NCBI GenBank assembly: GCA_026119855.1
Contig: JAOWBW010000282.1
Location: forward strand, 1,448,085-1,512,084
Reading direction: 5' to 3'
From: Campanula takesimana
Taxonomy: Eukaryota > Streptophyta > Magnoliopsida > Asterales > Campanulaceae
Length of the DNA stretch: 64,000 nucleotides
Under the pieces are notes generated by a model. The model was not told the origin of the DNA. It ran no database searches and saw only the letters and a program-made list of their open reading frames with translations. This document shows, piece after piece, positions 32,276 to 43,228 of this stretch. Every line of letters begins with the position of its first letter. The first letter of the stretch is position 1. Position numbers and translations under genes: made by a program.

Positions 32276-33595
32276 TGTAGATACCCCGGGGAACCACGGC
32301 TTGGCTAGAGCGGTGAATTATCCTAGGATGTCTAACTTGTTTTAGATTGTTTAGAGTCGCCACCTATGTTTTTAAAGGAACATAAGAAAAACCTAGAAAT
32401 AGCCTAATTTATGTACAAAACTAGAGATTCGGGAGAGAAGGGTTCGGGGGTTAGGTGACGGAGTGGGAAGTACTTAAACACCCACTCCGCCCCGCTTACG
32501 CGGGTCTTGCTACTATTGGTGTTCTAATATTTACATGTCCTTCAATTAATTAAATAGAAATGTGCTAACAATTGTGATGACAAGAAAATGGGAAATAAAG
32601 GGGAAATAAAATAGAATTGTTTTATTTATTTAATGATAAAGATTACATGTGCCAAGTAATGTTAAAGAATTACATTAAGAGATGAAGAGAAATTAACATG
32701 GTGAATTAAAGTTGAGATTAAAATGTAGGGAGATAACCTTAACTAACTTCAATATGTGAAGTAGTCATGTTGGTCATGTCCCATTAATGGGGATTGCATA
32801 CATTGACTAGAACATGAATAGAATAAAAAAAAGAAGACTTGTACCTTTAGAAATAAGACTTCAAACATGGACTTGAAAATGATGTTGTTGTGTAGAGATT
32901 TGTGTAGAGTTTCGTTGCGTAAAACTCTTGTTGGGAGAATTTGTGTAGGGAAAAATGATATAGAATTTGTGTAGAGAGAAAGTTCCAAGTCCAAAGAGTG
33001 TAAAAAGAGTCCAAAAAGAGTCCTTTTCTAAGGTAGAAGATGATGGTTTTTATAGGTAAAAAAGAGAGGGAAATGATGGAGGGAAATTGGTCATCCATGT
33101 GAAATGGAATGGGCCAATCACAAATAAGATAAATGAATAAAAGAAAAATAAAAGAAATAAAAGAAATCAAATAATAAATGAAAGAAATATTAGTTTTTGG
33201 GAAAAGGCTTAGAATTTGGGATTGGGAGTTAATGAGAAAAGGGGGGATGAATGTGGATGTAAAAAGATGGTTTTTGTGATCAAGAAAAGATGTTTGTAAA
33301 TAAGAAAAGGGAGGGAAATAAGGTGCAATCCGTTACTGCCATAATGGGAGGCGCGCGGGTCCTGCTTCAGGGGCGAGACGCGCGCGCAGCCCACTGGCAG
33401 TGCCGGAAGCGCCCGCGGGTGAAAAATGACAGAATGACAGAATGACCCTGAAAGTTAACTCTGTTATGCAGTTTAGTCCAAAACTAACGGAATCAGTTAG
33501 GAACTTAACCGAAGTAACAGAAATCAACAAAAATAAGTTAAATAAAAATACTTTGTATGCAATCGGGGTGAGAGGTCCAAGGCGGGGTGTCTACA
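32276..33595 (-). mobile_element. TAT-2 3' LTR
   Basis: In element sense TGTAGACACC...GGTATCTACA. Its first 20 bases match the TAT-0 LTR, so the families are related. TATA box (TATAAAAA, minus) at 33047-33054. A CG-rich block (33348-33418) lies upstream of it. Confidence 0.93.
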
Positions 33596-33739
33596 GAGCC
33601 CCTCGGCGACGTGGATTGCGAAGCAAAACACGTCGACGAAAGAAAGACAACCACCGAGGACATCGACAAGAGAAAACAAAGACTCAATAAAGAAGGAATT
33701 TGAAATTACAAAGGATAGGAGTGCGCTACCTGTGTGAGC
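33596..33739 (-). other. TAT-2 polypurine tract and adjacent 3' UTR
   Basis: Reversed GAGCCCCTCGGCGACG next to the LTR, then about 125 bp of DNA that also occurs, reverse-complemented, before the TAT-0 LTR (about 230-354). Confidence 0.8.
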
Positions 33740-34275
33740 GGCTTTAGTGGATGGAAAGGGTGTGGTGGCTTGAGGCGGCCCACCACGGCCACAATTTTTT
33801 TTTAAAAAGGTGTGGTGGATTGAGGCGGCCCACCACGGCCACAAAATTTAAAAAAAGGTGTGGTGGCTTGAGGCGGCCCACCACGGCCACAAAATTTTTA
33901 AAAGGTGTGGTGGCTTGAGGCGGCCCACCACGGCCACAAAATTTAAAAAAGGTGTGGTGGCTTGAGGCGGCCCACCACGGCCACAAAATTTTTTAAAAAG
34001 GTGTGGTGGCTTGAGGCGGCCCACCACGGCCACAAAAATTTAGAAAAGTGTGGTGGCTTGAGGCGGCCCACCACGGCCACAATTTTTTTTTTAAAGAGGT
34101 GTGGTGGCTTGAGACGGCCCACCACGGCCACAAAAATTTTAAAAAGGTGTGGTGGCTTGAGGCGGCCCACCACGGCCACAAAATTTTAAAAAGGTGTGGT
34201 GGCTTGAGGCATCCCACCACGGCCACAAAATTTTTAAAAAGGTGTGGTGGCTTGAGGCGGCCCACCACGGCCGCA
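33740..34275 (-). repeat. ~48-bp tandem repeat, 11 copies (TAT-2 3' UTR)
   Basis: Each unit has GTGGTGG and CCCACCAC arms around CTTGAGGCGG, then an A/T spacer of variable length. Units are nearly identical. Six overlapping open frames here are translations of the repeat. Confidence 0.95.
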
Positions 34276-34319
34276 ATTTAAAGAAAGAGAGGGAATTTTC
34301 AAATTGTGAAAGATAGGGG

Positions 34320-34850
34320 TGCGCTCCCTGTGTGAGCGACTTAATAACACACTCCCGTTTGCGAGTGGTTTGATGCACGCTCCCGTTTGCGAGCGGCTGA
34401 TGACGAACTCCCGTTTGCGAGCTGTCAGAGATAACATGCCCCCGTTTGCGAGCAAGTTGATAGAAAACGCTCCCGTTTGCGAGTGGTTTGATACACGCTC
34501 CCGTTTGCGAGCTGTGTGAGATAACATGCCCCCGTTTGCGAGCAAGTTGATAGAAAACGCTCCCGTTTGCGAGCGGTTGATGACGAACTCCCGTTTGCGA
34601 GCTATCAGAGATAACATGCCCCCGTTTGCGAGCAAGTTGGTAGAAAACGCTCCCGTTTACGAGCGGTTGATGACGAACTCCCGTTTGCGAGCTGTCTGAG
34701 ATAACATGCCCCCGTTTGCGAGCAAGTTGATAGAAAACGCTCCCGTTTGCGAGCGGTTGATGACGAACTCCCTTTTGCGAGCTGTCAGAGATAATATGCC
34801 CCCGTTTGCGAGCAAGTTGGTAGAAAACGCTCCCGTTTGCGAGCGAGTTG
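34320..34850 (-). repeat. CTCCCGTTTGCGAG array with ~92-bp higher-order unit (TAT-2)
   Basis: About 17 copies of CTCCCGTTTGCGAG (CGCTC...GAGCG arms in the full form) are arranged in a three-part higher-order unit: one with a GCGG flank, one after GACGAA, one after ATAACATGCC. The unit repeats about five times. Confidence 0.92.
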
Positions 34851-35493
34851 ATGATTGAAATCTGCTGGGGAATGATTGGTTGCTGATGACGTGTGGTTGC
34901 TTGATTTTATGGGGATGCAGGCATAGTTGACTGTGAATCACTTTCTGTTGGGGACGAAGTGCCTTGAGTAGCGGATGTTGTTTGGCTTTGCGGTGGTACC
35001 TGTTATGTGCTTTGCAGGTATATGTGCTTATGCGGGGACATGCATGAAATATGATTATTGTGTGGCTTGTGCCCGTGGTGTGATGTGATCTTGAAAGCAC
35101 TTTTGTAATGAGAGAGAAGTAAGAATGTAGAAAGTGATCTTGTGTGCGGTGTGATTTTGAGGAAAGCATTGGATGTATTCATACCTTCACTTACCATTGC
35201 CGCTTGAGTGGAGATGGATTCTTGATGTCCGCGGAGGATGCTTTGATGGTGAATGTCCATTGATGGAGAATGTCCATTGATGAGAGAATGCTCTTGATGT
35301 TGGGTTGGTGAGATGGCATTTTGGATGATTCTGGATGATGGGTTGGTCGTGCCAAAAGGCTGCCTACGTATCCCTTTAAGAGAATCAGACCAGCGTAGTT
35401 CAAGGATGATGGAGAACGCTGGAGGAGAAGCTAGGAGCAAAGCAAAGTAAAGCACATAATTTTGCACATAGAAGGAGAAAAAGAAAGAAAAAA

Positions 35494-35529
<36 letters not shown>

Positions 35530-38500
35530 TTCGTGGGTGAACCATTTTAGCCATTGTGTGTTTGTAAAGCCAACCCAAGATCAAATCATGCTCAGTCGAA
35601 GTCCGGATTGCCTCGTTTGAATTCTGTTGTCGCTGGTGTGCCCAACGAAGATTGATGTCTAGCCCCAAGAGAATTGTCGATTATGGGGCTTCAAAAGGCA
35701 TTTCATGCCGAGATAACAAGGGGTTGCTGATTCTAAAGCCCCTAGAATGCCTTTAATGCCCAAACTTTGAGTGGCTTGCGTAGCCCCAAGATAAATCAGT
35801 TCTTGGCCCATTCAAATAAATTGCCCTTTGTTGTTGGCGTGAGCAAGCTTCGAGAGAAGATTATGGATGCCACGCTTCGAGAGATTGTAAACCCCCAAGT
35901 GTCGTGGGCTTGTAGATGGCGGGGTGTGAAGACCTTTCATTGTAAAGCCCCAAATTATCTCGTGATTGGCTCGGCATTGAGAGCGGATGTACCGTTTGGT
36001 AGAATTCTTGATAGAGATCTCCTTCTTGCTCTTACTGGGGAGATGAATGGCCTCATTGTGGTCGATACCCAAATGGATGAGGGCTTATGTCAAAGGATGC
36101 AGTAATGTCTTGCGGTGCCGTCGAGGTCACGGAGGATAAGGTCTTGGCGTGATAAAGTCTCAAATGAGTATGCTTGCTTGACTCTTCTTGAGTTGAACTA
36201 ATGACGGATCTTCGGATGCAACTAGTGCTGTGGCCCAACTTTATCTGAGCTTCACCTTGTGCTTTTGATCTTGGAGAAGGGGGTGCTGAATTGCAGAAAC
36301 ATTGGGATTGGCCGTGGCATTTCCCGCTATAACCCTGTTTTGATTAGAGTTTAGCATATTGAATCTTTTTCCTTTTCTCTAAGACTTCCTTCAAAATCTT
36401 GCTGTGAGTTCTAACAAAAATCATCAACTTCATTCATAACATCGGAGTCTTCATTTAAAACCAAGAGGCCTTTGACTTGAAGTGTTGAGAGACCCTTGAA
36501 TCTTGATTGTTCTCATGGAGCCATAAGACTACTCCACATTGCACTTGCTCGAGTATTGTTGCCTAAAAGACTGTCGGTCGCGAAGCCCTAATACTGCCCT
36601 TTGCTTGAATTACTGTAATGCCGTAGCCCAAAAGATTGTAGATTGCGAAGCCCGTTGAGACCTTCGGTGCCGAATTGAGGAAGCTTCCAATGTTGCACAT
36701 GACTTGGCTGGGGATACTGCTGGGGAGTTAATTGCTCTTTGCCGAGGGAGCCTTTAAGACTTGACCGTAGCCCCTAGAGTGACATCATTGATTGCGAGAA
36801 AGGTCCATCCTTGATTGGGGGAACGAGCACGGGCACACGTGACAAGAGGGCTTTTTGACATCCCTTTTGAGAGACTTTGAGGATAGTCTCACACATCTTT
36901 TTCGAGCATAGCCCCTAGGGCGTATTGATTGTCAAGTGAAGCAAAAGAAGTCCTTGTCCTTGAGTCACATAGCCCCTAGGGCGTCACCATTTGTTGAGCA
37001 AAGCAAGAGTGACTCGTCCTCGTGTGAGGGAATAAACATGAGAGGATATGGCAAGAGCTACTCCATTTCTCGGGAGCCTTTCGGCGTACTTTAGAAGCAC
37101 ATACTTGAAGAAGCCTTGAAAACTGAGACACATGTTGTTGCTATTTGTTGCCCAAGCCAATTGACTAGCTAGGGATTATTTGTGCAACCTCGTGCCCTTT
37201 TATGATGGGCTCGTTCTCGGATGGGTCTTGGCTACCACGGGTCTTCTTTTCATGAACCCAAAAATGCACACTGCTGAAGAATGATGCCAATAACCCAAAA
37301 CAACCTTTGATGGTGCCATATCTTGTCGAGCCTTTCGCAATCTCAAAGTTGACTCGATGGGGAATTGACTTGCTGAGGAGATCCAATGTAGAGCTCGTGC
37401 AGTTGTCTTCTTTAGAGGCCGAAGATCTCCATTTCTCTTTCCCTTCTCTCTCTCACTCTCTCATTTTTTTTATGACGCACCCGGTTTTTTGCCTAGACCG
37501 CCCTTTCGGTTTTTCAATCTAGCGGGCATCTCTTTTGCGTCTTCATTTTGACTCGATTAATGAGGGAGTGTGCATTGACTCTAGCTGAGGAGATAAGACA
37601 TGTGATTTTGCGGTGGAGACCTCTTGTCACTAAAGGTGAGTGACATTGACTTGATTAGGGAAGTGTCCCTAGTATTGACTTCATGTATTTAACCGTTTTT
37701 TGAATGACTCATGAAGGCAAGTAAGTCATTAAGATAGAAGAGAAGGAAAGCCCCAATTTGATTGCAAGAAATTGGGAGTATGCAGAAAGAATAGAAATCC
37801 CTAGACTCGACAAGGAGCGCGAAATGATTCCAAATCTAAGAAAGTTGTTCAATCTTTTTGGTGATTAATTCATTGGCAAATGAATCGTACAAAGATGTCT
37901 TGACAAGTTCGAGATGAAGGCCAATCACCATAACACGCTAGGGCTAAACATATCTTCTTTCTTGCGTGAGACCGGACCCGTAGGTTGCCTACGTTCCTCC
38001 AGTGTAGAGGCTCAGGTCACCGTAGTTCTTGTGAATTCTCCATTCGTCGGGATGGAATTGTTGCTTCGTCGTGTAGCTTCGTCCTCCTTTGGTGGATGGA
38101 ATGATGTTGATCTTGATATGAACTTCTTTGATTGAGGGGGATTTTTTTTTTTTTTGTGCTCTAAATTTTGCCTAGGTTGATTTGATGATTTCAACCTAGC
38201 GAGTTTTTTTTTTTTTTTTTTTTTTTTTTGATCCCCTTTTGAAAACTTTGCTTGATTTTTCTCCATGCTTGATGTCTTGGATTCGTTGTTGTTGTTGATG
38301 TCGTTGCCTTCGTCACGATGTTTAGCCCCTAGGCATTCAAGTGATGGCCTTCGTTCTAAAACTTGTTTAGACATCTTTTCATCATTTTGCCAAGAATTAG
38401 ATTGAACAACTTGGAAGAGTGTATGAGGACAAGAACGACTTTTTTTATTCGATGATAAGACTCGACACTTAACATGGGACGAGAGAAAACATTGATGCAC

Positions 38501-38646
38501 ACTTAAGATGACTTTGACACTTTTTTTTTTTTTAATTCCTATTACTAGGTAGAGAAAGAGAAACGGAGATTGTTGTTGTCATCCCCCGTGTCGTTGTAGT
38601 CTCCTTGTGGCATGATTTCTTGTAGAAGCCCCATTTCGAAACCAAA
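34851..38646 (-). other. TAT-2 non-coding internal region
   Basis: No ORF that I recognise. Seen are: CTACG/CGTAG modules at about 35348-35400 and 37982-38025, a CTAGA/TCTAG hairpin module at about 37492-37524 and a degraded one at about 38162-38203, a T run at 35497-35527, and frequent AGCCCC words. The open frame at 35767-36105 (+) does not resemble any family I know and probably is chance. Confidence 0.55.
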
Positions 38647-39276
38647 TCATTCTTCTTTGATGAGTTCTTGCATGTTGGCACTCTCTAAAGGTTGCTCTTC
38701 ACCCACAGTAAATTCGCCGTTGTCGAACAAATCTTGGATGATGTTTCGGAGAAGGAAGCACCCTTCGGTAGTATGGCCACTATGCTTGTGGGAGCCGCAC
38801 CATTCACCATGTGCATGATTCTTCGGTATCGTCTTCGGCTTGTACCCCTCCAAAGGATTGACCTTTCCACTTGCCACCAAAGTTTCAAATGCTTCGGCTT
38901 GGGTTACTCCTAGGAGAGGAGTGAAAACTCGATTGTTGGCGGTACCTTTGTAGCTTTTGAGGGACGGGCCACTTGAGCATGCTTTACCCTTAAACTTTGC
39001 TTTGCCGTCGGTGAGCTCTTGCAAACGGGCTTTGAGTTCGGAAACCTCTTCCTCGTGAATTCTTCTTTCATAATCAAGACAGGCCTTGAGTTCGGAAACC
39101 TCTTCTTTGTGAATCCTCTTGTCGATATCGAAACGGGCTTGCCACAAATTGTCTTTACGGCGGGCATCCTCGACAATCCTATCCATTTGTTCCCCCATTG
39201 ATTTCATTATGTTGAGTAACCCTTCGTTGGACACAAAATCATTTCCACCGTTGTTGTTGTTGCCGTTGGAAGCCAT
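38647..39276 (-). CDS. TAT-2 gag-like protein (coiled coil plus CHHC knuckle)
   Basis: 209 residues from the ATG at 39274-39276 (MASNGNNNNGGND); the open frame extends 33 codons further upstream, but those are hydrophobic and unlike gag. Residues ~20-85 form a charged coiled coil with two copies of an EEVSELKA repeat; residues ~150-175 hold CX2HX4HX4C (CGSHKHSGHTTEGC), the knuckle also found three times in TAT-1. The retrotransposon gag core is missing, so this is a short form. It may help the RNA enter particles made by a related element. Confidence 0.65.
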   Translation of the reverse strand: MASNGNNNNGGNDFVSNEGLLNIMKSMGEQMDRIVEDARRKDNLWQARFDIDKRIHKEEVSELKACLDYERRIHEEEVSELKARLQELTDGKAKFKGKACSSGPSLKSYKGTANNRVFTPLLGVTQAEAFETLVASGKVNPLEGYKPKTIPKNHAHGEWCGSHKHSGHTTEGCFLLRNIIQDLFDNGEFTVGEEQPLESANMQELIKEE

Positions 39277-41147
39277 TGGACCTATTGGAAGAACACGGTT
39301 GATCTTAGGTTGGCCCCACAAACACCTTTTGAGTAATATGATTAAACCCACAAACAAGGAAAAAGACTCAACCACATAGAGAAAAATGACCTTTTTTTTT
39401 CATTTACAAAGTCGGAAGGACGGAGTCCTTTTTGGGGTTTCTAGAAAAAATAGTGGAATCGTCACACTAGTATATAGACCTTCTCGCGGTCCCATATACT
39501 CATCGAATTCCACCACGCTTGTGATACCTACATGTGACGGGATTAAACTAAATTAATGTAGTAAATCATACATGCGGGGACGGATTTTTTATTTTCGTCC
39601 AAGATAGCCACTTTTGGGGACGGAGTTTTATTTCGTCCATTGCAACAAATTGGCATGTATGATTTGAAGACATTAGTTTAGGGAAATCTCGGTACATGAA
39701 AACCGACTTGAGTCACGGAGTGTTAGACCCTAGACTAGAATTGTGTGGTTTGTGCTCGGCTTGAATATGAGGCTCAAAGGTCACCCCCGGCATGTAGTCA
39801 TGAACTACGCCACTGGCTGAGGTTTACCGCTTCGAAAGAGTCAAGGTCTGGTGGAGCTTGAAACTTCCTAGGACGGGCCTCGACGGGTTTGGGGTTGGAC
39901 TTGTGCGACTCGATAGTGAGCAGTTGATAAGAATATGTGCATGTAGTGTGCGGTCTAACATGTGACAAAACGTTGTTTTTTTTTTCAAAAGAAAAGAAAA
40001 GCAAATATGTGCAAGTAAAGAGAGGAGGGAGGAGAATTAAGGTCCTAAATTATTACAACTTCCGAGTCAACCAATGACCGGTCAAAGCAAAGAAGGGAGA
40101 GGGCGAAACTGCAATTTTCTGAACTCCAGGGGCTGTTATGAAACTTTCTGAAATCTGAGGATCAAACTGTAATTTCCTGAAACCCAGGGACTGTTCTGCA
40201 CTGTTCTGAAACCCAGGGACTGTTCTGCAGTTTCTGAAACCCAAGGACTGTTCTGCAGTTTTTTGAGATCCAGTGAATGTTCTGCAGTTTTAAGGGTCCA
40301 GTGACCATTCTGTAATTTCCAGGAACTTCAGTGACCAATCTGTAATTTCTGAATCCAGCCCCATTTTTTTTTTTTTTAAGTCAAAAGATTTTGGGAAGAC
40401 AAAAGGAAGGGAGAAAAATATGTACAAAAGTTTTTGTCCCAAAATAAAAATGTAACCCCCTCTTATTTACTTGTAACAAATTTTGGAAAAGCTAAAAGTA
40501 TGGAATAAAAATAGCTGTACCCCTTTTTTTTTTTTTTTTTTTTTTTGTGAAGCAAAAAGAAATAGAACACAAAGAGTCAAAAAAAAAAAAGACAAAACAC
40601 AATACACACTAAAACAGGCGCCTCTTATGGCCCCTTTTTTTTTTTTTTTATAAGTGAGGTAAGTAAAAAGAAAAAGAAGAAAGAAAAAGAAAAAGAACTC
40701 ACACACACTTCAACACACACACTGTACATAGGCACACACACTGGCGCTGTTATGGCTGTCCCCCCCCCCCCCCTTTTTTTTTAATTCTTCTTCGTTCTGG
40801 GAAAGAACGGCATGCGCGCGCTTTTGAGATACAGAGCGGGAGACGCGCGCATTTGTGACTGTTGGACAAAAGCGCCCGATTCTGGGCATACCTGCAAACT
40901 GACGGGTTCAAGGGATTGCCTTGACCCTAAAAAATTGTACTTTTCCCCTACAATAATTGTTAGCAAAAATAACATGCAATTGAAGGACATAATGCAAAGC
41001 GGACGATTCTGGTGTATTGGGTCGGAGGCGCGCGCCTTAGGCCAAGAAGGCCAAAAGCGCACGCTTCCCACCTTTTACACCAGAACGCCCAGAAAATAAA
41101 TAAAAGAACACCAAAAGTAAGAAACGCAAGTTTAACCCTCTAAATTC
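39277..41147 (-). other. TAT-2 5' region, non-coding
   Basis: No supported gene. Contains a ~27-bp minisatellite (40105-40360), many T runs and C runs, and CG-rich stretches (40810-40880, 41020-41070). Confidence 0.6.
40105..40360. repeat. ~27-bp minisatellite
   Basis: Irregular copies of CTGAAACCCAGGGACTGTTC, about nine. The central four are near identical and the flanking ones are diverged. Confidence 0.8.
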
Positions 41148-41165
41148 TCCCCAGCGGAGTCGCCA
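41148..41165 (-). other. TAT-2 primer binding site
   Basis: On minus TGGCGACTCCGCTGGGGA begins one base after the LTR end. This fits the tRNA-Arg-type primer site reported for Ogre/Tat elements; the tRNA was not checked. Confidence 0.75.
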
Positions 41166-41166
41166 C

Positions 41167-42485
41167 TGTAGATACCCCGGGGAACCACGGCTTGGCTAGA
41201 GCGGTGAATTATCCTAGGATGTCTAACTTGTTTTAGATTGTTTAGAGTCGCCACCTATGTTTTTAAAGGAACATAAGAAAAACCTAGAAATAACCTAATT
41301 TATGTACAAAACCAGAGATTCGGGAGAGAAGGGTTCGGGGGTTAGGTGACGGAGTGGGAAGTACTTAAACACCCACTCCGCCCCGCTTACGCGGGTCATG
41401 CTACTATTGGTGTTCTAATATTTACATGTCCTTCAATTAATTAAATAGAAATGTGCTAACAATTGTGATGACAAGAAAATGGGAAATAAAGGGGAAATAA
41501 AATAGAATTGTTTTATTTATTTAATGATAAAGATTACATGTGCCAAGTAATGTTAAAGAATTACATTAAGAGATGAAGAGAAATTAACATGGTGAATTAA
41601 AGTTGAGATTAAAATGTAGGGAGATAACCTTAACTAACTTCAATATGTGAAGTAGTCATGTTGGTCATGTCCCATTAATGGGGATTGCATACATTGACTA
41701 GAACATGAATAGAATAAAAAAAAGAAGACTTGTACCTTTAGAAAGAAGACTTCAAACTTGGACTTGAAAATGATGTTGTTGTGTAGAGATTTGTGTAGAG
41801 TTTCGTTGCGTAAAACTCTTGTTGGGAGAATTTGTGTAGGGAAAAATGATATAGAATTTGTGTAGAGAAAAAGTTCCAAGTCGAAAGAGTGTAAAAAGAG
41901 TCCAAAAATAGTCCTTTTCTAAGGTAGAAGATGATGGTTTTTATAGGTAAAAAAGAGAGGGAAATGATGGAGGGAAATTGGTCATCCATGTGAAATGGAA
42001 TGTGCCAATCACAAATAAGATAAATGAATAAAAGAAAAATAAAAGAAATAAAAGAAATCAAATAATAAATGAAAGAAATATTAGTTTTTGGGAAAAGGCT
42101 TAGAATTTGGGATTGTGAGTTAATGAGAAAAGGGGGGATGAATGTGGATGTAAAAAGATGGTTTTTGTGATCAAGAAAAGATGTTTGTAAATAAGAAAAG
42201 GGAGGGAAATAAGGTGCAATCCGTTACTGCCATAATGGGAGGCGCGCGGGTCCTGCTTTAGGGGCGAGACGCGCGCGCAGCCCACTGGCAGTGCCGGAAG
42301 CGCCCGCGGGTGAAAAATGACAGAATGACAGAATGACCCTGAAAGTTAACTCTGTTATGCAGTTTAGTCCAAAACTAACGGAATCAGTTAGGAACTTAAC
42401 CGAAGTAACAGAAATCAACAAAATAAGTTAAATAAAAATACTTTGTATGCAATCGGGGTGAGAGGTCCAAGGCGGGGTGTCTACA
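41167..42485 (-). mobile_element. TAT-2 5' LTR
   Basis: 1319 bp, partner of 32276-33595, next to the primer site. Its right side abuts the target-site copy AGTAG (42486-42490). Confidence 0.94.
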
Positions 42486-42962
42486 AGTAGCAGCGGCCAT
42501 CCCAATACTCAGAGGCAACGAGGGTGCGGGTAGTTTGCTAGCAGAGAGGTAGCCACCGAGCAGGTCAGGAGAAGGTTCATAAACAGCCTTGTTCTTGCTC
42601 ATGGTAGTGAAACCTTGTTGGGTGTAGAGAGAAGGAGGTGGAACATTGCGGTAGCTTGGGAACGGGAAGGTAGTGGCATTGGTGTTGGAGGGACAGTTGG
42701 TATTGACCTCTTCATCCTCGACATAAATGAAATTCTTACCATCGGGCACCATTCTAGTCCCCTTTTGCTGAATGTGGTCCTTCAACAGTTGGTTCTGGTC
42801 TTCCAAAATCTTGTTACTTTCCTCGAGATTCTTGATCTTGGCTTCGAGACCGGCGAGGAAGTTCTGGAGGCTTGGGGGAACACCATTGAGAGTAGCCTCA
42901 GTGTTGAGCTCGGCGGCACTAGTAGGAGGAGCAGAGGCTGAAGATGAAGCGGGAGTTGACAT
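42486..42962 (-). pseudogene. TAT-1 gag, N-terminal segment
   Basis: Start taken as the ATG at 42960-42962 (MSTPASSSASAPPTS), at the head of a Ser/Ala-rich leader followed by a coiled coil (LEAKIKNLEESNKILEDQNQ). The open frame continues 43 codons upstream to 43092, so a longer protein is possible. The 42486 end is the TAT-2 insertion site; the gene goes on at 32275. Confidence 0.78.
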
Positions 42963-43228
42963 TGCTGATGACGAGACTGAGAACGTGGACGGAGTAGAAG
43001 CTTCACGTTGTAGTCGACCACCTGAACGGATCCAAACTTGTTTTGCTAAAAGGTTGAAGGGCAATGAAGCTTTTAGGAGAGGGGGAAGGCTCATGCAAAG
43101 TATATTTTAATTTACAAAAACATACATTATTTAAATCCTAATTGGTTGGAAGGGGTAACCCTTTTTCTCAACTAGTTAGAAGACTACGATTAGTGGAGGC
43201 CATCACTACGTCTATACACCCCTTTTTC
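42963..43228 (-). other. TAT-1 5' leader, primer site not found
   Basis: This stretch should hold the end of the 5' LTR, the primer site and the leader. I find neither the GGCGACTC word nor a TGGCGACTCC-type primer site, and it does not match the outer 145 bp of the 3' LTR, so it is rearranged or replaced. Confidence 0.5.

Larger units (their letters stand above)
32276..42485 (-). mobile_element. TAT-2: non-autonomous Tat/Ogre-type element with only a gag-like ORF
   Basis: 10,210 bp with perfect TSD AGTAG (32271-32275 and 42486-42490) and LTRs of 1320 and 1319 bp that differ at about a dozen positions by eye. Minus orientation is fixed by the primer site (41148-41165) and polypurine tract (33596-33611). 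The internal 7.6 kb has one gag-like ORF (38647-39276) and two long satellite-like arrays, and no protease, RT or integrase. This matches the large non-autonomous derivative (LARD / gag-only) class. Confidence 0.93.

Noticed and set aside
33524..34635. Several overlapping minus- and plus-strand ORFs with Gly/Pro/His-rich repeated peptides
   Set aside because: They are translations of the 48-bp and CTCCCGTTTGCGAG arrays; frames exist only because unit lengths are near multiples of three.
33740..34850. CRISPR-like look (regular repeats with short spacers)
   Set aside because: The spacers are A/T slippage products or other repeats, not unique sequence, and the setting is a plant retrotransposon 3' UTR.
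35767..36105. 112-residue plus-strand ORF in TAT-2
   Set aside because: No family recognised, opposite to the element strand, no promoter-like context or motif cluster as in TAT-1; probably chance.
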